In this document: positions 13,074 to 19,183 of the stretch, piece by piece
Numbering within the stretch: position 1 is the stretch's first letter
Layout of the letters: each line of letters begins with the position of its first letter
Source: Planoprotostelium fungivorum
Taxonomy: Eukaryota; Evosea; Variosea; Cavosteliida; Cavosteliaceae
Direction: 5' to 3'
Assembly: GCA_003024175.1 (NCBI GenBank)
Contig: MDYQ01000344.1
Coordinates: 1 to 19,183 of the forward strand
Length of the DNA: 19,183 nucleotides
The notes under the pieces: generated by a model
Databases searched by the model: none
Seen by the model: the letters and a program-made list of their open reading frames with translations, nothing else
Told to the model about the DNA's origin: nothing
Translations under genes and position numbers: made by a program

Positions 13074-15198
13074 TCACGCTTCTTTAAACTGCTCGATTCC
13101 GAGAGCACCGTTGTCTCTACCAAAGAAACCCTCCCCCCTCAACACTTCCATCTTACGAGGATGCCATCCAATCTACATCAATCAATGAATGAAAACGACG
13201 ATATCCACTCACCTCGCATCCTATCCGAGCGAAGTAGCTGGGAATAGATTCTTCACGTCCGTACCTAGATTTCCACATGCGGCTGTCATCAACGACCCAA
13301 CTCCTCGTCCTTCCGTGTACTGGGGTCCAGCATTTGGGATAAGGATAGCTGCTCTGCATTATTGTGGTCCTGGATAGCTCCACCACCCTCAGTTTCGATC
13401 GGTAGGCTGCTTTCGTCACCCATCTTGTCTACGCTGTCGTCTCACATTTTTCCACTCCGCAGGAGATATCTTCCTCCCAAGGTGCTACGGGCTCCAATCG
13501 TTTCAGCAGTTGATCAAAGAGTTCAGATAAGACACTGTGCCTGGAATCGGTCATTCGATGAGCCATCAGGATCCACACTCACGAATGGTCCTCCGATATG
13601 TGATCTCTGTCTTCGCAAGAGCAGACAAGTGCGATCACTTCTACGTTAGGAGCTTTCATTCGTAAGAAGTCTAGAACATCTGCGAAGTTGATTCTTGGAC
13701 TGAATGATAATCCCAGCGACCTCAGTTTAGGCAGAGGATGGAATAATTGTAGGTCTTCTCGAGAGACGTCTGCTCCCGATACATCCAACCACTCCAGTTG
13801 TCCGCTAGTGAAGATGGGTGATTTCGTAATCAATCTACTGGTGTCATCTTCTCTTCCACAAACTCTGAACGAACTCACTGTGTGATAACACGAGATAGGT
13901 TTGGACGATGTATGGATGATCCATACATCCACAGATTCAGTTGCTTCAGTCCCCGGAGACCGATTGGGTTCTTGACGAAGATGTCGGTCAGACATCGCGC
14001 AGAAAGACTGAAGCACATCCCTAGATTCAAAGCGACCATACTATCCGGCTGCGTCTGCTCGTTGACCACCTTCTCTGTTCAGATCCACACCGTACAATGC
14101 AATCATTCACCGTGATGAATGTATCGTGTATTCCAGTACCAAAGAGATCGAAATGAGTCATCTCGGTGGATAGTGTGGGTATGAGCAGCTTTCCTTCTCG
14201 ATCTCTGCCCCATACGATGGGCATGGGCATACTGCGTGCGGCGAAGAGCGACATTCTTCTCATTCGCGGATCTGGTGGGTAGTTTTGCTCTTCGACGGAG
14301 TACTGATGATGGTGAGAACGAGAGTGACGAACGATCTCCCTTCACCTCCGCAGTCAACGGTGTCTTTCTCATACCCCCTGTCAACATCACGAACTCTTTG
14401 TTCGATCCCATCGTCAAGTCTAAGCACTGGGCAGGATGTTCTAGAATCTCAATTCCTTTCTTGAGTTGTATGATCTCTCTCAAGGGTCGGGATGTTCTGT
14501 GATAATCATACTCATTCTCTCGCTCGTCTTCTGTTGGGAATGTTAGTCTGCCACACGTACAATAGATTGACTCACCCACTGGTGTACAGTCGTGGTATTC
14601 TTCATCAGGGTGATCCAGGTTGGCGTACTTGATGGCCAAGGCTAAGAGAGGAGTGGAGCTGCAAGCGAAAGATTCGATATTGGGACAGACTCTCAGGATC
14701 TCGAGGAGTCTCCTCGCGTCACCCCTGACGAGGCCATCGTAACTGTCAAAGAATTCAATTTCCTCGAAGATGTTTAACCTTTACGTTCTTCCCGCAACAC
14801 GCATGCGTTTTAATTTCGTCCCAATTTTTATGCTAAAGAGAATAAAAGGGCTGAGCATGCAATAACACCCACCTCCTGTCGATTGAATGGTTCGGAAGGT
14901 CAGACACCGAAAGTATATGAACCAGGTGACCCGGGTGACTCTTGTCGTCGAACAGATCCAAAGAATGCATCAAAGCCGAATGCAATTGTCTCAATTGCTG
15001 AGGTGTTCTGATGCGTACCTCGCGATACAAGCGGGGTCTGATGAGGTGGCATATCTGCCGGTTTACTCCGCAGAGAGTTGCCAGCTGCCGCAAGGCATGT
15101 TTCGAGGTTGGTGGATCTATGCCGTCACACGACGGAGGAGCCGCCATATATTCGACAATGATAGCCACTATCTCAAATGGTAGGAAGGGGACGTCCAT
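13074..15198 (-). CDS. F-box / leucine-rich-repeat protein
   Basis: Nine exons (15198-14873, 14778-14576, 14530-14375, 14271-14111, 14069-13879, 13837-13583, 13534-13446, 13406-13213, 13172-13074) splice in phase to 557 aa. The start MDVPFLPFEIVAIIVEYM with the following LATLCGVNRQICHLIRPRLYREV is a typical F-box, the part that binds Skp1. LRR-like segments follow: MVALNLGMCFSL, LRGLKQLNLWMY, LEWLDVSGADVSREDLQL, and LRSLGLSF with NVEVIALVCS. F-box/LRR proteins are substrate receptors of SCF ubiquitin ligases; the substrate is unknown. The exon 3 donor is ambiguous: GTATGAG at 14374 keeps the frame into exon 4, whereas a stronger-looking GTGAAG nearby does not. The last exon ends 21 bp from the stop of the convergent Cut8-like gene. 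Confidence 0.72.
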
Positions 15199-15733
15199 GG
15201 TTGGTGTTAATACTTGTGTTCTCTTACGAAACTTGGCAGGTCAGGTGACGTGAGCGTGGATGAAATTCTGCGGAGATGGCGCCTCTCCGTTGTAGTCGAG
15301 GTTATATTTCTAGCTGCAAGGCCAGAATATCAGGCCTGAAGGCACTGTGAAAGATCATGCCCCTCTCAATATAGACATATCAGTGAACAAGGAGTAATTG
15401 TCGTTATTTGTTCAGGACAAGAGTCCGTTTGATCTTCCCAGGAGACCAGATCTGGACTCCCTGCCAGAGAACGTCGTTTATAAGGTGTGAGAGACAAGAT
15501 CGGCGATGTGTGATGGTGACAACACAACAGGTGGTACCCCTCGTGGGTATTAAATCCTATCATGAGTTCATCCCTACATCGACAGCACCTAGAGAAACCA
15601 CGGAAACATGATTTATGAATCATCTGGACATTATTGATTGATAGATCTGAGACGGCAGAGGTGGTTCAGATGTATGGAAGAGAGAGGAGATATTCACCGT
15701 AAGTGCATCTCTTGGCCGACTGTGACTTGACAT
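15199..15733. other. F-box gene upstream region; no supported gene
   Basis: The part next to ATG 15198 must contain the promoter of the F-box gene on the minus strand. A 67-codon plus-strand frame at 15408-15611 (CQRTSFIRCERQDRRC inside) has no recognisable domain. It may belong to the decayed retroelement that begins downstream. Confidence 0.4.
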
Positions 15734-16406
15734 TTGGAGAGTTTCTGTGACCATAAAATTTTTGCGCTTCACTGTTCTTTTTGCCCCACGACCTTGAAAG
15801 AGACTGATATCATCAACGAGTTCTATTTGATAGACAAACAACAGAACATTGCTGACTATAACCACAAAAGAGCCATACAGGCAGAGATGAGGACAGAACG
15901 ATTGAAAGAATGGACACAGACACAACAATCATGGAGTAGATTCCATAGCTTTATAGGATTCATGGATCCAGCATCTCTGCCTCGTCCACGTATGGCATAC
16001 GCAAACCTTACGCAGCGAATAGTCACGGGTACACTATGGACGAAACAACAGCGATTTTTGAGAGGTGATGTGAACTGGAGACTGTAGAATGCGAATACTG
16101 CGGGGGCATCGAAGACCACAGACACGTGATGGGAGAATGTGTGATAGCAAAACGCATGAACGACTCGCTCTGGCAATGTATTCAAAACAGCAGCAAATAT
16201 CACAGCCATACTTCAACCGTGGATGACAACTTCAAATAAGATTGCACACACCTACGCACGACATATGTGACAAAGGATTGATACCCAAAGAAGCGATCAA
16301 AAAGCTTAAACATAACTACCAAGGACCACAAGCAGACTTCGACAAAGTGATAAGCGAAATACGGGCGGTGGTACAAGAAACGACTCGAGAGAAATGGATC
16401 AGTTGA
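15734..16406 (+). mobile_element. Decayed 3' end of a non-LTR (LINE) retrotransposon ORF
   Basis: Three overlapping plus-strand frames give pieces of one protein tail. Frame 2 (15734-16084) encodes RPRMAYANLTQRIVTGTLWT and QQRFLRG, like the segment preceding the zinc knuckle of LINE ORF2. Frame 1 (about 16072-16236) encodes CEYCGGIEDHRHVMGEC, a C-x2-C-x7-H-x4-C knuckle (Cys codons 16090, 16099 and 16138, His 16123). Frame 3 (to TGA 16404-16406) encodes a helical tail ending REKWIS. The switches of frame are explained by indels, so the copy is dead. No reverse transcriptase or endonuclease domain was found upstream, so the copy is 5'-truncated or too decayed to read. No poly(A) tail or target duplication was identified. 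Confidence 0.6.
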
Positions 16407-16744
16407 GTAAAGGGTAGACAGACGAAAAGGAAAGAGATGAGACAATAAGAGAAGGACAGAGATTAGTCAACACCATAGACGCCTATAATACATGACAAGA
16501 CCACCAGACCACCCAGATACGCAGAGAAACTACGACACAAATCTACAACGGTTACCAGCTGGCCACCGGAGAGGAGAGTTGCACGTAACAGTGTTTGTGG
16601 CCTGCTTTCTGGACCGAAAATGGGCAATTGAATTCAAGAACTCGGTATCCATCCACAAGGGTGGTCACCAAAAAATATTCCATTCCTGGCATCATATAAA
16701 AAGATAATATGATAGTGCATTTATCTACAACTCAACACACACTG
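16407..16744. other. Non-coding stretch after the LINE remnant
   Basis: No gene or repeat family was recognised. It may include the 3' untranslated part of the retroelement. The base composition begins to shift towards AT from about 16680. Confidence 0.4.
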
Positions 16745-16942
16745 AATGCTTGCTTCCTATGATCTGTTTGTAAATTCTTTAGAATGATTTGTAAGCTTTT
16801 GTGTGCTCAGAGCATACTTTATACAGACTGGGTGGAAGCACCACACATCAGATGCTTGCTTCTTGTGATCAGTTAGCAAACTCTCGCAAATCATTTGTCA
16901 GCTTTCATATGCTCAAAGCATGCTTTGTACAGACTGGATGGA
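16745..16942 (+). repeat. Two diverged copies of a ~106-bp tandem repeat
   Basis: 16745-16836 and 16851-16942 align along their whole length. Both share ATGCTTGCTTC, a TGATC-AGTT/TGTTT block, GTAAGCTTT or GTCAGCTTTC, GCTCA(G/A)AGCAT(A/G)CTTT and ACAGACTGG(G/A)TGGAA. Partial relatives occur at about 17051-17082 (CGCAAAGCATGCTTTGTGCA) and beyond the DNA transposon at about 18105-18165. The unit is probably part of an older dispersed repeat. Confidence 0.7.
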
Positions 16943-17090
16943 AATTGCTGCACCCTAAATGATGGTAGCCTTACCACATATTAATATGCTGAACCACAAA
17001 GTGTGGTGACACAAGCATTATTGTGTGCTTTGTGTTTTCCTTTATATCTGCGCAAAGCATGCTTTGTGCACACCCTGCACAGACCATAAT

Positions 17091-17149
17091 GAGGGTCAAC
17101 CCCATATTTTGACCGAAATAAACCATGGAAAATTCCGCGTTGACCCTTA
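17091..17149 (+). repeat. Left terminal inverted repeat
   Basis: Begins GAGGGTCAACCCCA and ends near CGTTGACCCTTA. It pairs with 18022-18079. It contains GGGTCAAC and its inverted copy GTTGACCC 38 bp apart. Confidence 0.75.
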
Positions 17150-17232
17150 ACTCGAAATTTCGTGTGTGGAAAGCGATCCGGCCAGCTTGCCACCAAACCA
17201 ACGAGATGAAGCAATACTCAACACGAAGATAG

Positions 17233-18074
17233 TCTACCCCATATACTCCTCGAATCTCCTTCAAGGATGCCAGAAAGTTGGTCAAAGAGCAGTTTGGTCC
17301 CGTGGCGTATGACAATCTTTTGGATTTTTTCAAGCTAGTTGGCGACAACAGATTGCGTCTCTGGGGCAATGATACCCACGATTTGAAGGGCCACTGATGG
17401 AGTCGCATTGAGAGGGACATCGACCTCGGCTTTCGTCTGGGACACAACAGCATGAACCACAACTCCAGCAAGATGAAAACGCAGCTTTCTTCTGGGCCAA
17501 GCTCCACGTCACTCACTGTAGGAGTGAAAGCACAATACGATCAGCACCCAAAGAGCGAGATGGCTCCGCAAGATCAATCTTTTTCATGGACAGCGTGGAT
17601 TTTTCATTGTCCAAGTCGTCAGCTCGTCAAGAATATGACAGTCATCATTCCATCAAGAAGAACCATCCAGGGGCTCAGATTTATGTGTCTATCTTATGAC
17701 AAGGGGTGGTGCGCCCCATGCGCAGTGGCTACTCACCCAAGACCTATGACGGCTTCTTTCTTGAATGGGAACAATCTACGCTCGTCCAGCTACTTCAGGG
17801 AGGTCACATCGCCGCAGATGCTCACTTTACCATTGGGAAAGAGCTCTTTCGCAACTCGAAGTTCTATGTGACAGGCGGGAAGCACAGAGATCCTGACACC
17901 TCCAACGATGATGAGGCCCTATCGAGCACCACCAAGGTCCAAGAGAAGAGGAATATATTCAGAAAGTTGGAGTATAAAAGAACGACTCAGAGCATGCAAA
18001 CACGTGATCATATTTTCGTGTTTTGGGTCAACGTGGAAAACTCATTCATTTTCCCAGTTCAAAATTGGGGTTGA
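17233..18074 (+). pseudogene. Broken DDE-type transposase of the TIR element
   Basis: Frame 1 (17233-17397, after a stop at 17230) encodes KLVKEQFGPVAYDNLLDFFK and ends LRLWGNDTHDLKGH. The reading then moves to frame 3, open from 17412 to TGA 17697-17699 and again from 17700 to TGA 18072-18074. Frame 3 encodes NAAFFWAKLHV, FFMDSVDFSLSK (candidate first catalytic Asp), YDSHHSIKKNHPGAQIYVSI, SGYSPKTYDGFF, and GGHIAADAHFTIGKELF (candidate third acidic position). This order resembles DDE_Tnp_4/Harbinger-like transposases. The breaks are one frameshift near 17400, one in-frame TGA, and a shortened C-terminus lacking the usual final helical part. The family call rests on pattern recognition only. 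Confidence 0.5.
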
Positions 18075-18079
18075 CCCTC
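18022..18079 (-). repeat. Right terminal inverted repeat
   Basis: Reading the minus strand from 18079 gives GAGGGTCAACCCCA, identical to the left end for 14 bases and similar over about 58. It again holds an inverted GGGTCAAC pair. Confidence 0.75.
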
Positions 18080-18104
18080 AATAGATATTTGAGAATATTT
18101 TATA

Positions 18105-18165
18105 AACTTTCATGCATAAGAGCACACTTTATGAGTCTTGGGGGAAATTGCTACACACCTCTTGC
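18105..18165 (+). repeat. Diverged partial copy of the ~106-bp repeat
   Basis: The string AAACTTTCATGCATAAGAGC and the following GGGGGAAATTGCTACACACC align with 16901-16955 (GCTTTCATATGCTCAAAGCA; GGATGGAAATTGCTGCACCC). It lies just outside the right end of the TIR element, so the element split or inserted between copies of this repeat. Confidence 0.5.
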
Positions 18166-18680
18166 TAGCTTGCTGAACCTGAAAGGTGAAGCAAGCTATA
18201 TCATGTGCCATGTATTCCTTTAGAGATTGCTATAGAGTGTGCTTAGGATGCATAAAAATGCCATTTTCTAGTAAATCTATTTTCTCCAACTTTTCTTCAT
18301 ACACTATAATCACCATCATCTGCTTTGCAATAAATTTGTCCTTTTGCTCTATTGTTTTGAGCATCTCTTCTAGCTGAAGTTCCAAAGGGCAAAACAATGC
18401 CTTCTTGTACCCTATTTGATCTTTGTATCCCGTGCTTTAAGCAGTCTACAAGGAGCTATATATTTCACTAGACTAAGTAAGTCTTTGTTGACACATGCTC
18501 AGATTGGCAGTATACAACGCCTGGCTGAGAGACCAAATCTTTTGGATTAAGCTAAGCATATGTACTTTGCAAAACATAATCAATATTAACTAATAGATCA
18601 ATTAAATAAAATAGAATTGCAGAAGAAAGATAAAAAACAATGTATGTTCATATTTTTTGTATGCATCATGTCATGATCAG
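18166..18680. other. AT-rich non-coding stretch
   Basis: No coding signal, RNA gene or recognisable repeat was found. Composition is clearly more AT-rich than the gene-bearing part of the window. Confidence 0.5.
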
Positions 18681-18960
18681 CTACAAAGCCTGATTGACCC
18701 CTGGCCTTCTCAACAACAAGGGTTCAACTCCTCACCCCCAATGGACTCAGGGACACCACACCACCACCATCAACCTGTGCACAGATGTCCAGAAGGATTG
18801 CCATACCCCCTCCCAGTACCACAATTCACATATATCTCTTTTGCTACTTTTTTTCGGGTCTCCCCACTGGACTGCAGAGTCCAAAGTTATCAGTTGGCCG
18901 GCAATGGCTAAGCCCCTAACAGGGTCAAACTGATATCTGAATAAAACCTGAACCTGAACC
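18681..18960 (+). mobile_element. Possible SINE or LINE 3' end with short tandem tail
   Basis: A GC-richer island within AT-rich DNA. It contains GGGTTCAACTCC (18720-18731), one base from a pol III B-box consensus (GGTTCGAATCC-like). It ends in AATAAAACCTGAACCTGAAC and a further CCTGA, a short-unit tandem tail of the kind left by non-LTR elements and their SINEs. No convincing A-box was found upstream and there is no second copy in the window, so this is tentative. Confidence 0.3.
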
Positions 18961-19183
18961 TGATACTTCACTAGACCAATTTGGTATGTTAGTTTTCAAT
19001 AAATGGGGTGATATGTGCTTGTATTCTTACTTTGACCCCTCTAGCATAATGTAGAGTTTCAGAAAATATTGGATTATCTTTGTCATTCAGATATTTGTAA
19101 TAACTGAGGTATTAATAAAGAGAGATAGGCAGAAAGTATGGTCAGCGTTCTTCACTTGCCATGCAGACCCACGCTCATTACCC
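18961..19183. other. Right edge, no feature recognised
   Basis: AT-rich sequence without coding potential or repeats related to the rest of the window. It contains scattered AATAAA hexamers that cannot be tied to a gene. Confidence 0.5.

Larger units (their letters stand above)
17091..18079 (+). mobile_element. Terminal-inverted-repeat DNA transposon (989 bp), degenerate
   Basis: Both ends begin GAGGGTCAACCCCA (17091-17104, and the reverse complement ending at 18079). They stay similar for about 58 bp. Each end also carries its own internal inverted copy of GGGTCAAC: 17093-17100 against 17139-17146, and 18025-18032 against 18070-18077. The ends therefore have a foldback-like subterminal structure. 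The flanks share AAT immediately outside both ends, a candidate 3-bp target duplication such as Harbinger-type elements make. Inside is a broken DDE-type transposase on the plus strand. The element sits within the older ~106-bp repeat family, which appears on both sides of it. Confidence 0.7.

Noticed and set aside
16971-17516. A 181-codon minus-strand ORF, one of the longest in the right part of the window.
   Set aside because: It overlaps the left end of the TIR element, runs antisense to transposase-like peptides, and has no recognisable motif.

Overview
This is a microbial eukaryote window. Genes are dense and cut by many tiny GT-AG introns, mostly 33-54 nt, with GTGAG-type donors and CAG/TAG acceptors. 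Coding strands are purine-rich and intergenic gaps are short. A MYRF-type membrane-tethered transcription factor, a Prp2/DHX16 helicase and a Cut8/Sts1-like factor, together with this intron style, fit an amoebozoan (protosteloid or dictyostelid-like). That placement is inference. All gene models below were spliced by hand and checked only for reading-phase consistency.

Left end (1-1336): the last exon of a truncated plus-strand gene (3-158), then a possible small seven-exon plus-strand gene (278-974). Next is a seven-exon minus-strand gene (4309-1337) encoding an 878-residue MYRF/Peptidase_S74 protein. It shares a 333-bp divergent promoter with a plus-strand CaMK-like kinase (4643-5789, 8 exons, 286 aa). 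Directly behind the kinase is the mitochondrial ribosomal protein mL53 gene (6151-6686, 4 exons, 134 aa). The kinase/mL53 junction is present twice around a single N (5713-6196), most likely two unmerged alleles.

Centre: 655 bp with at most one small ORF, then a complete 14-exon DHX16/Prp2 spliceosomal DEAH helicase (7342-11355, 1017 aa). It is followed by a 7-exon gene joining a C2H2 zinc finger to a Cut8/Sts1-like nuclear proteasome-tethering domain (11701-13052, 349 aa). That gene converges, with a 21-bp gap, on a 9-exon F-box/leucine-rich-repeat gene on the minus strand (15198-13074, 557 aa).

Right end (15.7 kb onward): a repeat graveyard. It holds the decayed 3' end of a non-LTR retrotransposon with a CCHC zinc knuckle, and a ~106-bp tandem repeat. 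A 989-bp terminal-inverted-repeat DNA transposon carries a broken DDE-type transposase. A more AT-rich tail ends in a SINE/LINE-like 3' end. Most of the single-copy genes serve housekeeping roles (splicing, mitochondrial translation, protein turnover). The most unusual architectures are the MYRF protein with a C2 domain between two membrane segments and the zinc finger-Cut8 fusion.
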